DNA of 64,000 bases from DATAEU01 sp046735355. GTDB lineage: Bacteria; Actinomycetota; UBA4738; HRBIN12. The position numbers and the translations under genes are program-made. Each line of letters begins with the position of its first letter. Position 1 is the stretch's first letter. The DNA is taken from NCBI GenBank assembly GCA_046735355.1, contig JBKPTC010000031.1, positions 7,455 to 71,454 of the forward strand, written 5' to 3'. Under the pieces are notes generated by a model that ran no database searches, had not been told where the DNA came from, and saw only the letters and a program-made list of their open reading frames with translations. Shown here in pieces: positions 1 through 9,100 of this stretch.

Positions 1-999
1 CAGCTCGTCGTCGGCGTCGTCGTCCTCGTGGGCGGGCTATTCGGCATGGGGCTTCTGTTCCTCGTCGCGGGGCTTCTGACGCCATCTGCGCTCGACCGGA
101 AAGGGGCCGCTCGGTTCGTCCGTGACAGGGCCGTGCGGCTCGGGATTCCGCTCGTGATCTTCGTCGCCGTCATCGACCCCCTCACCGATTACGTCGGTCA
201 TCGTGGCATGGGCGAAGCAACAGGCTTCGGACAGTACATGCACCTCTGGCTGGCTCGGGATGCGGACGCAGGACCGGCGTGGTTCATCGCCGACCTGCTC
301 GTGTTCTCAATCGTGTACGCGCTCATCCGCGGAGTTCGACCAGCCACTCGGAGGTCTCGTGAACCGTTCGAACCCCGCCGCCTCCTCGCCGTCGGCGCCC
401 TCATCGCGGGCGGTTCCTTCTTGATTCGCATCGTGTGGCCGTTCATGTCCGACACGTTCTTCGGTCTCAACTTGTGGGAGTTCCCGCAGATGATCGGGAT
501 GTTCGCGCTCGGCGTGCTGGCCGCCGAGGCAGGCTGGAATGCGACATCGCTGCCGGTGAACCGGAAGAAAACCGTGGTGCAGGTGGCGATTGCGTCCCTC
601 GTTGCGTTGCTCTGTTTTGCTGTTCTCGGAGCGTCCGCGGACGATGCCGGTCCGCTCCTGGGCGGCCTTCACATCCAGGCTCTGCCGTTGCCGATCATCG
701 AAGCCGCCTGGGCTATCTCGATGTCGCTCGTCACCCTGGAGTACTTCCGACGCCGGGCCACCGTTTCGAGTCAGACCCTCGCCGGCGCTTCTCGAGCGTC
801 ATATGACGCATATCTGCTGCACCCGCCTCTGATCGTCGTCCTCGCCGTCGCGTTGCGGACGTCGGGATTTTCCATTGGAACGAAGTTCGTCCTTGTCAGC
901 ATCGTCGGTGTTTCCTTGGCGTTCGTGATTGGGTGGATCCTGGCTCACGCCCGGAGCGACCACCTTTGGAGTCGCTCTCGAGTCGCTGGTCCGACGTGA
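1..999 (+). CDS. Membrane acyltransferase (acyltransferase-3 family), 5' partial
   Basis: The frame is open from base 1, so the gene starts upstream of the window; the GTG at 28 is internal. The visible 332 residues form about eight hydrophobic segments. Near residues 25-50 the pattern ALDRKGAARFV followed by R..RLGIPLVIF matches the loop and following helix that acyltransferase-3 (OafA/NodX-type) membrane proteins carry after their N-terminal catalytic region. Such proteins move acyl groups onto surface sugars or lipids in the cytoplasmic membrane. The family's catalytic His is expected upstream and cannot be checked here. No neighbour indicates the acceptor. The family call is fairly safe; the substrate is unknown. 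Confidence 0.8.
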   Translation, partial: QLVVGVVVLVGGLFGMGLLFLVAGLLTPSALDRKGAARFVRDRAVRLGIPLVIFVAVIDPLTDYVGHRGMGEATGFGQYMHLWLARDADAGPAWFIADLLVFSIVYALIRGVRPATRRSREPFEPRRLLAVGALIAGGSFLIRIVWPFMSDTFFGLNLWEFPQMIGMFALGVLAAEAGWNATSLPVNRKKTVVQVAIASLVALLCFAVLGASADDAGPLLGGLHIQALPLPIIEAAWAISMSLVTLEYFRRRATVSSQTLAGASRASYDAYLLHPPLIVVLAVALRTSGFSIGTKFVLVSIVGVSLAFVIGWILAHARSDHLWSRSRVAGPT

Positions 1000-1093
1000 T
1001 GTCGTGGCGCGTGGCGTCGGATGGTCGTACCGAGCGAGCCCTTCCGCGCGTGGCTCGATGATCAGTGAAGCGCCGGAACCGCTGTCGCGGAGC

Positions 1094-1615
1094 TCACGTT
1101 GACGCGCTGGGCCGAACGAAGCTCGACGCGAGCTCAAGCGCTCTGCCGAACGACTCCACGAACCGCCGCTGCTGACCCGACCCCGGGAACGGAACCCGCT
1201 CGTTAACGACCGGGAGACGCGCCCGCTTCAGCGGCCAATAGGCCGCGTCGAACACCGTCGCCTTGATGACGATGATCGCGCGAGGATCGAGCTCCTGACA
1301 CCGGATGACGAGATCCGCGGCAAGGGACTCCAGCGACGCGCGACCGACAGGGTTGGGGCTCAAGTCGATCAAGAAAACGCCCCGGTCGCGCAGCTTCCCG
1401 AGAAGCGCGGCCTTGTTCGATCGAGTCGGCTCGTCGTTCAGTACTCCCCGTGCGACGTACCGGAACAGCGAGTCCTGCTCGGTCACGTTGTCGAAGTAGA
1501 AGTAGCGGTCGAGTGCGCTGGGTGGACCCTCGGCAACGAGGAGCAGATCGATCTCGGCCGGGCGGTATCGGGTCGCTGCTTCTTCTCGCCGTCGCCTGGC
1601 GTCAGCTCCGTCCAT
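1094..1615 (-). CDS. Hypothetical protein, uracil-DNA-glycosylase-superfamily-like
   Basis: A 173-residue soluble protein. After a charged N-terminus it has a hydrophobic strand ending LLLVAEGPP (about residues 24-32), which looks like the first active-site loop of the uracil-DNA glycosylase superfamily, then RYFYFDNV and DSLFRY. A later strand, AIIVIKATVF, is followed by PFPGSGQQRRF near residue 147, in the place where glycosylases carry their second loop, but the usual His is absent. Similar 'hypothetical' proteins with AEGPP/ESPP and RYFYF motifs occur in actinobacteria. I infer a distant glycosylase-like fold with no proven activity. It is transcribed away from the acyltransferase, 94 bases past that gene's end. 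Confidence 0.5.
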   Translation of the reverse strand: MDGADARRRREEAATRYRPAEIDLLLVAEGPPSALDRYFYFDNVTEQDSLFRYVARGVLNDEPTRSNKAALLGKLRDRGVFLIDLSPNPVGRASLESLAADLVIRCQELDPRAIIVIKATVFDAAYWPLKRARLPVVNERVPFPGSGQQRRFVESFGRALELASSFVRPSAST

Positions 1616-1698
1616 CTCGCCCTGCCCTCTGCTCTGTCCTCGGCAACGTCTGGCGACCCCGACGCGGTCGCCTCATCACGGATACGTCTGGCGCCTCG

Positions 1699-2121
1699 AT
1701 GAGGCACACGAATCCATCACGAAGCAGGACGGGCGCGAAGACGCGCTGGACCCCAGGTGCGATCAAGAAGAGGAGACGCCGTGGAGGACATCCTCGGCTG
1801 AGCGCGTGGCCCAAGATGGCCCCAAGAGCCGCGCTCGCCATTCTCGCCGATGAGTGGACGATCAAGGAACGACCCAGCGACGACCTCGTCGCTGCCCCGC
1901 GGGGGGTAAAGGATTGGCTGCTCCGGCAGCCCGCTGTCCTTCGTTCCAGTGACACGATCGTGATAGCGGCGGCCGGCTTCAAGGCTCAAACGTGGACGAC
2001 GAGCCCCGGGACCGACTCGTGCGCATGCGGGGGTCAATGGGTCCGAAGGACACGCAGGAGCGACGGACACGAGTTCTTCGGGTGCTCCCGCCTCCCCGCA
2101 TGCCGACGCACAAAAGCCTGA
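1699..2121 (+). CDS. Small protein with C-terminal topoisomerase-type zinc finger
   Basis: From the ATG at 1699 the protein has 140 residues; an ATG at 1816 would give 101. The last 35 residues show C-A-C-G-G-x-W, then R..R.DGHEFFGCS, then LPACRRT. This is the pattern of the C4 zinc finger found at the C-terminus of bacterial topoisomerase I and in small proteins that bind single-stranded nucleic acid. The first Cys pair is separated by one residue rather than two. The N-terminal half is basic and not recognised. Codon choice is less GC-biased than in neighbours, which may indicate transfer. The stop lies directly before the STAS-like frame that follows. The zinc finger is convincing; the start is not. 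Confidence 0.5.
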   Translation: MRHTNPSRSRTGAKTRWTPGAIKKRRRRGGHPRLSAWPKMAPRAALAILADEWTIKERPSDDLVAAPRGVKDWLLRQPAVLRSSDTIVIAAAGFKAQTWTTSPGTDSCACGGQWVRRTRRSDGHEFFGCSRLPACRRTKA

Positions 2122-2152
2122 GCTTCGGATCACGCTTCGGCTGCCAACCATC

Positions 2153-2422
2153 TTGTACCTGGCCGGAGAGCTGGACATGGCCTCGGCCGACGAGCTCGTG
2201 AACGACGTACTGGCTCGTGTGGACGGACAGCGCGACGTCGTGCTGGACCTGTCGGATCTGGAATTCGTCGACTCGACCGGCATGCGGGCCTTCTTGACGG
2301 TCGCCAAGTCAGTCGAGCCGCGCCCGGTCGTGCTTCGCGACCCACGACCTCATGTCGAGTATGTGCTCGATATCGTTCGGATCGAGACGTTCGGATTGCG
2401 GATACAGCGGCCAGACGAGTGA
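2153..2422 (+). CDS. STAS-domain protein (anti-anti-sigma factor type), start unresolved
   Basis: The 89 residues from the TTG at 2153 are nearly a full STAS domain: YLAGELDMASADEL, then VVLDLSDLEFVDSTGM, where Ser41 is the residue phosphorylated by anti-sigma kinases of the SpoIIAB/RsbW type in this family, and a C-terminal helix. STAS antagonists free sigma factors by binding unphosphorylated to the kinase. The frame stays open upstream and encodes PELRITLRLPTI (2117-2152), which reads as the missing first beta strand, yet no ATG or GTG occurs in it there. The real start may be an unusual codon, or a one-base frameshift may separate it from the ATG at 2100. No kinase or cognate sigma gene is adjacent. 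Confidence 0.7.
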   Translation: MYLAGELDMASADELVNDVLARVDGQRDVVLDLSDLEFVDSTGMRAFLTVAKSVEPRPVVLRDPRPHVEYVLDIVRIETFGLRIQRPDE

Positions 2423-2562
2423 TCGCCGTCGCTATGTGGCACTTCAGCCCCGATCGGCATATCGGGCACGACGAATGGGTGTCGCCCGTCGCGAAACGAC
2501 TGGACCATGGTGCCCCGGCAGGAAACGAACGAGCCGCTGCCGGTCCCGACACCTATGTCTGA

Positions 2563-3759
2563 TCATCTTTCTGAACTCACCGTTTCGACGAGCGGGCGAG
2601 CCATCCCGCCGATGTTGTCGAACCCGTGGTTGCTTAGCACGACGACGACTGCGTGCGCGTCGGGGACGCACCCTGCCCACGCGACGTAGGCAGAGCCGGT
2701 GATGAACCCACCGGTATGCCCCACTGCCTCTGCGTACGGATCGGCCACGTTGTACAGCCCGAGCCCGTACCCCTCGTGGGTTGCCATCTCGGTCAGCGAA
2801 GCTTGGGAGACGATCTCGCCGGTGCAGAACGCCCGCCACCAGCGCGCCAGCGAAGGCGCGTCCGAGGCCAGGGCACCACCTGCTGCGCCGTCAGCGGATG
2901 CAGCAGCGAGGGATGGCAGGTAGCCTCCACCCTTCCTTAGCGCAGCCGCCGAGCGCCCGCTGGGCATCGCTATGGGCGGGGTCGGCTTCTCATCCGGTTG
3001 ATAGATGAGCCGGTCCGTCCCCTCGACGTCCAGGACGCCGTCGCGCAGGACGTCGCCCACCGGCCGCCCGCGGATGTGTTCGATGACCAGCCCGAGGAGC
3101 TGGTAGTTGGCGTTCGCGTACTCGAACGACTCACCGGCGGGAGCGCGCTCCGCGGGGACGAGCTTCAGCGCGTCGGCGGGGGTCCAGAACCGTCGCGGAT
3201 GCGCAGACAGACGGGGGTCTTCGATCTCGAAGTTGGTCTCAGGGATGCCACTGCGCTGGCCGAGCAGCTGACGGATCGTCGCCCCATTCGTGTCGAAGTG
3301 GAGGTCGGCAGGGAGGTGCTCACTCGCCGGGTCGTCGAGGTCGAGTTCACCGGCCTCGACCATCTGCATCACTTGGGCCGCGATCACGGACTTCACGACG
3401 CTGTGGATCGCGAACTGATCGTCGACCCGTACGTCTCGGACGCCGTCGGCCTTGCCGGTCGCTCCGCTCCAGGTTCCGTCGGCGGACATCACCGTGGCCG
3501 CCATCCCGGTTCCGCGGGCCATCTCGTTCAAGGCCGCCTGGAACTCCGACGCCGCCTTGGGAGAGACCGCGTCCTCGCTGATGTCGGCGAACGCCTCGGT
3601 CGGGAAGCTCTCGACCGCTTCACTCGGGAGGTCCGAGGCAACCGGGGTCGCCGACGGCTCCGCCGGGACTGTCGTGCCGGTGTCGTTCGAGGTCGACGTG
3701 CACGCGCCCAGCGTGACAACGAGGGCCAACCCCAAGACGCTCCCGAGAAGATTCTTCAT
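2563..3759 (-). CDS. Serine hydrolase lipoprotein, class C beta-lactamase/DD-peptidase fold
   Basis: A 398-residue protein starting at the ATG at 3759, which has GGAGG just upstream; the frame extends further 5' but that would bury the signal. A lipoprotein signal ends LGAC at Cys20, then a Ser/Thr/Pro-rich linker. The hydrolase domain has the nucleophile motif S-V-V-K (Ser120, Lys123), a Y-A-N triad near residue 215, and G-H-T-G-G near the C-terminus in place of the KTG box. These are the three active-site motifs of the class C beta-lactamase/penicillin-binding-protein superfamily. It likely acts outside the membrane as an esterase or peptidase. It follows the ECF sigma/membrane-protein pair on the same strand by 47 bases and may be in its regulon. 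Confidence 0.8.
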   Translation of the reverse strand: MKNLLGSVLGLALVVTLGACTSTSNDTGTTVPAEPSATPVASDLPSEAVESFPTEAFADISEDAVSPKAASEFQAALNEMARGTGMAATVMSADGTWSGATGKADGVRDVRVDDQFAIHSVVKSVIAAQVMQMVEAGELDLDDPASEHLPADLHFDTNGATIRQLLGQRSGIPETNFEIEDPRLSAHPRRFWTPADALKLVPAERAPAGESFEYANANYQLLGLVIEHIRGRPVGDVLRDGVLDVEGTDRLIYQPDEKPTPPIAMPSGRSAAALRKGGGYLPSLAAASADGAAGGALASDAPSLARWWRAFCTGEIVSQASLTEMATHEGYGLGLYNVADPYAEAVGHTGGFITGSAYVAWAGCVPDAHAVVVVLSNHGFDNIGGMARPLVETVSSER

Positions 3760-3806
3760 CCCGGCCTCCACCGCGATCCGGTCACCGTTAGTGGTGCTTC
3801 GCCCGC

Positions 3807-4586
3807 CTAGGGAGATCTGGAAGGGTTCGACGCGTCGAGCGCCTCCTCCGGGCGCAGCTCGACCGTCTTGAGGAGCCCCCCGCGGCCCCAAAACCAGTGC
3901 GTGTCGTAGGTTTCGAGGAGACGCCGCTCGTCCGCGACGTGGAGGTAGATGAAGTAGCCGCGTGTCTCCGTCGCGACGGTCAGGACGATCCCGCGCGCAC
4001 CGCCTCCCTCACCGCAGTACTCGAACCATGCTTCGTTGCCTTGGAAACCGTTGCCGCTGCCTCCGCCCCCACCCCGCGTACACATACCGGGCGGGAAATC
4101 GGGCAGGTTTGTCCAGTCCATTGGCGACTTGCCGCCGAGGGGCGCGGAGACCAGGGCGATGTAGAGATCATCCCGAAGCTGCGGGTCGAAGATGACGTCG
4201 ACGTCGGACGCGTCGAAGGCGAGTTCGCCGTGACCCCAGGGCTCGGTCGCCGCCCGCGTCCGCCAGCCGGACGGGTAGCCGATGGAGAGACCGTTTAGCG
4301 GCGAGTCGAACCGCTCCGTGAACGAAGACGGCTGCGTGACGGGCGACGATGCCACCGGCGACGGAGACGCCGCGGGACCGATCACCGCTCCGCGTTCGGA
4401 TGCGAGCAGCCGGACTAGCCCGACCGCCGCGAAGGCGAACACCGCGATGCCGAGGACGCCTGCCGCAACCCGCTGGTTCCGGCGCTTGTGATCGCGGCGG
4501 CGAAGTAGGGCGTCGTAGGGGTGGTCGGGCGCATCGATGCTCATCGCCGCCCGCTTGGCCCTGTCGAGGATCTCCTGGTCATTCAT
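3807..4586 (-). CDS. Single-pass membrane protein paired with ECF sigma factor (putative anti-sigma or sensor)
   Basis: A 259-residue protein with a cytoplasmic N-terminus of about 38 residues (MNDQEILDRAKRAA...), a basic stretch, one membrane helix at roughly 39-62, and an outer domain of about 190 residues containing a Gly-rich Cys-containing segment (GMCTRGGGGGS). The start overlaps the sigma-factor stop by 8 bases (ATGAATGA), so translation is probably coupled. The position right after an ECF sigma gene suggests an anti-sigma factor. No zinc-binding HxxxCxxC motif is present, so the classical zinc anti-sigma family is not supported. The same arrangement recurs at 33818-34471. Confidence 0.65.
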   Translation of the reverse strand: MNDQEILDRAKRAAMSIDAPDHPYDALLRRRDHKRRNQRVAAGVLGIAVFAFAAVGLVRLLASERGAVIGPAASPSPVASSPVTQPSSFTERFDSPLNGLSIGYPSGWRTRAATEPWGHGELAFDASDVDVIFDPQLRDDLYIALVSAPLGGKSPMDWTNLPDFPPGMCTRGGGGGSGNGFQGNEAWFEYCGEGGGARGIVLTVATETRGYFIYLHVADERRLLETYDTHWFWGRGGLLKTVELRPEEALDASNPSRSP

Positions 4587-5103
4587 CGCCGGTCTCCCTT
4601 GCGAAATGCGCTCTCGCCTGAGCCACGAGGGATCGGACGGTAGACTCCTTCACACCGAGCACGGCTCCCGCGTCGTGATAGGCGAATCCCTGGATACCTG
4701 TGAGGACGATCGCTTCGCGTTGACGCATGGTCAGTCCTAGCAGGAGACGCACGGCGCTCTCGCGTTCAGCGAGCTGTTCGAACGGGTCGCTCCCGGCTCG
4801 ACCTGGCGCGAGCACGCGCTTGGCGGCGAGCCGTGATCGACGGTAGAGGCTGCGGTAGGCGTTTAGGGCCGTGCGATACAGGTAGCCCTCGAGGTCCGCC
4901 ACGCCGTCCAGCTGGTCCCATCGCTCGAGCATCTTGAGGAACGCTGCCTGAGCCACGTCCTCCGCCTCCTCCTTGCTCCCCGAGAGAAGGAGCAGCGACC
5001 TGAAGAGCTGGTCCCATTCGGCGGCGAAGAACGCCTCGAACGAGGTCTCCTCGGCGTCCTCTGCATCGTGGGTCAACGGGATCTGCCTTGGCTGGGTTTC
5101 CAT
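4579..5103 (-). CDS. ECF-family RNA polymerase sigma factor
   Basis: The ATG at 5103 gives 174 residues; an upstream start at 5133 is possible. Region 2 reads FEAFFAAEWDQLFRSLLLL...EAEDVAQAAFLKML followed by W and YLYRTALNAYR, the usual ECF sigma-2 core that binds the -10 element and core polymerase. Region 4 reads LTMRQREAIVLTGIQGFAYHDAGAVLG then ESTVRSLVAQAR, a helix-turn-helix for the -35 element. It belongs to the SigE-like actinobacterial ECF group in outline. The next gene, a membrane protein, overlaps its stop by 8 bases, and a lipoprotein gene follows, which suggests an envelope-response operon. The target promoter was not determined. Confidence 0.9.
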   Translation of the reverse strand: METQPRQIPLTHDAEDAEETSFEAFFAAEWDQLFRSLLLLSGSKEEAEDVAQAAFLKMLERWDQLDGVADLEGYLYRTALNAYRSLYRRSRLAAKRVLAPGRAGSDPFEQLAERESAVRLLLGLTMRQREAIVLTGIQGFAYHDAGAVLGVKESTVRSLVAQARAHFARETGDE

Positions 5104-5725
5104 CACTCCATGGACGCTCGAGCGACACCTCATGTGTAGAGCGTCCGGTGGTTTCTTGGTCCTATTCGCGCGGATTTGCGTGAGCGTGCGTCAGTACCGG
5201 CTCGCGTTCGGGTGGACTCGGCGGGCCTATTCCTTGTCGTAAACGCCCTGGTGGCCGCTCTGACCACTCCTCCGCCTCGTTGTAAAGCTGTCCGATCAGA
5301 ACGGCGATCTCGCTGACCACGGCCCTGCGCCACGGAGAGCGCTGCCGCCACGTCTCTGCCAACGTCACACTCGACGGCGGTGAGCCCGAAGGAACGAGCC
5401 GACAGCGCGGACCCTAGACCGTTCGCCGTCTCGCGGCGATGACCGACGTGGCTGTCGACCGAACCAACGGCCGACGGGCTCGGATCTGGACGGGTCTGAC
5501 GCGGTCATGATCGCCGACGCCCCCTACGGCGGGTGTCAGGGAACCAACGTGGACCGATCTACGAGTCGCCGTCGTGGTCGCCGGACGGAAGCGAGGACGA
5601 GTACTCGTTCGAGTTCGTGAACCAGTCCGACATGACGATCGACGAGGGCGGGCCGGTGATGTGCAACGCGAGAGCGGGCGAGGCGTGGCCCCGTCGAGCC
5701 GCCACGCCTCGCGTCGAAGGACACC
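5104..5725. other. Gene-poor stretch with possible gene remnants
   Basis: No convincing complete gene. On the plus strand around 5545-5660 one frame encodes YESPSWSPDGSE then FEFVNQSD, which resembles a single blade of a TolB/WD40-like beta propeller. The blade before it, if any, lies in another frame, so this may be a decayed fragment. On the minus strand a short frame from a GTG at 5368 encodes SEIAVLIGQLYNEAEEWSER, which I do not recognise. The promoter of the leftward ECF operon should lie between about 5104 and 5200. Confidence 0.35.
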
Positions 5726-6022
5726 TCACCGCTGCCGTGACGCGTCGCGGAGCGCCTTCGAGTAACCGGACAGGTGCTGGCGAACCGGCGGAGCCAGACG
5801 GTTCATCGCGGGGAACACCTTCGATCCGACGCCCGGGTTGGCTAGACCGCTCACGGACAGCACCCGCGCGTTCGAATGCGCCGGCGCGGTGGCCGTACTC
5901 GTCGCGCGGCCCGCGAAAACCCCGGCGGCGACCGACAGGACGAGCAGCATTACGACCGCGATCAGGTGCGAGCGCCGCACCACCGAACCTCCGACACCAA
6001 TCGTCGCGCCCTGTGCGCTCAT
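5726..6022 (-). CDS. Small exported hypothetical protein
   Basis: A 98-residue protein. Its ATG at 6022 is preceded by a G-rich ribosome-binding site (GGGGGGAG). Residues 16-40 (RRSHLIAVVMLLVLSVAAGVF) form a signal peptide or membrane anchor with basic residues before it. The remaining 58 residues contain SNARVLSVSGLANPGVG and a basic C-terminus. No domain was recognised. It is divergent from the large regulator at 6152, with 129 bases between them, so the two may share a promoter region. Confidence 0.55.
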   Translation of the reverse strand: MSAQGATIGVGGSVVRRSHLIAVVMLLVLSVAAGVFAGRATSTATAPAHSNARVLSVSGLANPGVGSKVFPAMNRLAPPVRQHLSGYSKALRDASRQR

Positions 6023-6151
6023 GGCTCCCCCCTTCCGTCTCGAGCTACCTGCGCGCAGGTTGACGACCGCCCCTCAACCGACACGCAAGGACGGCTCAAG
6101 CCCGGGCTTGAGGCATGGCGTCGAGCGTGAGGCTGGTGCATCCTGTCGACA

Positions 6152-9100
6152 ATGCCCACCGCCGGAACCGCCGCTGACGTGGAGTTTCGCCTCCTCGGGC
6201 CGCTGGAGGCCGCGGCCGACGGCGGCGCCCCGATCGCGCTCGGCAGCGCCAAACCGCGGGCGTTCCTGACGATCCTGCTGCTGCGGGCCGGCGAGCTCGT
6301 CTCGCGCGACCGCCTGATCGAGGACATCTGGGGCGAGGACGCGCCGGCGACGGCGGGACACAGCCTCGAGGTGTACGCGTCGGGGATCCGCAAGGCGCTC
6401 GGGCCCGGCGGTGCGGCACTCGTCGCGCGTTCGGGCGCCTACGTCCTCGACGTCGAGCGCGACGCGATCGACGTCACGCGGTTCGAGCGCCTGGCCGCCG
6501 AGGGGCGGGTCGCGCTCGGCGAGGGCGACGCATCACGCGCGCTCGAGCGCCTGGCGGCAGCACTCGCGCTGTGGCGGGGGCCGGCGCTCGCCGACGTCGC
6601 GTACGAGTCGTTTGCGCAGGCCGAGATCGCTCGGCTGGATGAGCTGCGGCTCTCCGCGATCGAGGACCGCATCGAGGCCGAGCTCCGGCTCCGACGCCAC
6701 GCCGAGCTCGTCGGCGAGCTCCGCGCCCTGGCCGCGGCCAACCCGGTCCGCGAACGACTGACGGGGCAGCTGATGCTCGCGCTATATCGGACGGGCCGCC
6801 AGGCCGAAGCACTCGACGTGTACCGCTCGGCGCGCGATCGGCTCGCGGACGAGCTCGGGATCGACCCCTCGCCCGAGCTCCGTGCGCTCGAGACGGCGAT
6901 CCTGCGGCAGGCGGACGAGCTCGACGTCCCGGACGCCGCCGGGGCCGGGGCCGCCGGCGCTCGCGAGGCGCCCGGCGAGGACGACGTTCCACACGCACGC
7001 GAGGTCCGCAAGGTGGTGTCGGCGTTGTCGATCCACCTCGATATGCGCGCGGCGGACGGTGGCGCCCTCGATCCCGAACGCCGGCGGAGCGTCTCGGCGA
7101 GCGTGAGCGAGATCGTTTCCAGGGCGGCCGAGCGCGCAGGCGGCCACACCACGACGAAAGCGGGCGCGTCCGTCCTCGTATTCGGCGTCCCGCGCGTACA
7201 CGAGGACGATGCGCGCCGGGCGCTCGTCGCGGCGTTCGCGATCCGGGATGGCGTGCGCGGCGCCGCGGCTGACGCGGCGAGCGTCCTCGCGCTCGATGTC
7301 CGGATCGGCGTCGACACGGGCGAGGTGATCGCCTCGCCGAACGACCAGGGGATGCTCGACAGCGACGTCGTCGTATCGGCGGGTGATCTGGCGCGCGCCG
7401 CGCCGCCCGACGAGATCGCGATCGGCGACCGGACGCGCCGGATGCTGGCCGACGACGTCGTCGTCGACGAGGCGGCCATGGAGGGTGGTTCCAGGCCCCC
7501 GTTTCTCGTCCGATCGGTTTCGCCGGTGCCGCGACGTCCGACGCCGGGCGGCGCGCGGTCGGACATCGTCGATCGGACCGAGGAGCTCGCGCTCGTCCTC
7601 GGCGTGCTCGAGCGCGCGCGGGCCAACGCGTTGAGCCACCTGTTTACGATCCTCGGGTCCCCTGGGATCGGGAAGAGCCGGCTGATCGACGAGGTCGTTG
7701 GGCGGGCGCGCGACTCGGCGAAGGTCCTGACCGGACATTGCCTGCCGTTCGGCGACGGCATCACGTTCTGGCCGGTCGCCGAGGCCGTTCGCGAGGCGGC
7801 CTCGATCACCGACGCCGACGACGCCGGGCAGGCGATCGAGAAGATCCGGGCGCTTGTCGCGTCACAGCCGGACGCGCAGATGATCACCGACGCGATCGCG
7901 CGGTTGCTCGGTCTGTCGGCCGAGCCGTCCTCGGCCGGCGAGGCGCAACGCGCCGTCCGCCGGCTGCTCGAGACGCTAGCGCTCGACCGGCCGTTGGTAT
8001 TCGTCATCGAGGACCTGCATTGGGCCGAGCCGACACTGCTCGATCTGCTGACGAACGTCGTCGACCGCGCGACGGATTCGGCGTTGCTCGTGCTGTCCAC
8101 CGCGCGGCCGGAGTTCCTCGACGCGCATCCGGAGTGGGGCGCTCGCCGGGCGAACGCCGCGAGCGTGCTGCTGGAGCCGCTCTCCGCCGACGACAGTTCG
8201 GAGCTGCTCGGCCGGCTGCTCGAGGGATCCGACCTGCCGTCCGACGTGGCGCAGCAGGTCCTCGCCGCCGCCGACGGCAACCCGCTGTTCATCGAGCAGA
8301 TCCTGTCGATGCTGATCGACACCGGCGTGCTCTCACGCACCGACGGCGGCTGGCGAGTGTCCGGCATCGTCGCGCCGATCCCGATCCCGCCGACCCTCCA
8401 GTCCCTGCTCGCGTCGCGGCTGGACCGGCTGACGCCGCATGAGCGCGAGGTGGTGCAGCTGGCCGCCGTGATCGGCAAGGAGTTCCGGGCCGACGACGTT
8501 CTGGCGCTCGCCGAGCGGGGCACCGGAGCCGATCTCGACGACGTCCTCGCCTCGCTCGTCGACAAGGAGTGGCTGCGCCGCGACCGGGTGGCTCGCGCCG
8601 ACGGCGCGTACCGCTTCCGCCACGTGCTGATGCAGGTCGCCGCGTACGACGCCATGCCGAAGGCGGAGCGGAGCGAACTGCACGAGCGGCTCGGCTCCTG
8701 GCTCGAGCACACGGCGGGCGAGCGGATCGCCGAGCTCGAGGATCTCGTCGGCCACCACCTTGCGCAGGCGGCGCGCTATCGACTCGAACTCGGCCTCGAC
8801 GACGACGCGACGCGCTCGCTGTCCGATCGCGCGGCCAGACGCCTGCGCGCCGCGGGTGATCGAGCGTTCCTGCGCGGCGACATGCCGGGCGCCGTCGCGC
8901 TGCTGTCGGCGGCCGCCGACCTGTTCGCGCCCGACGACGCCGAGCGGATCACGCTGCTGCCCAGACTCGGGACGGCGCTCGTCGAGATCGCGCGGTTCGA
9001 CGACGCGCTCCGGACGCTCGACGAGGCGTGGGAGCGGTCAACGGCGGCGGGCGACATCGCAACGAGGGCCGACACGCTCTTCTACCGGACGGAGCTCCGC

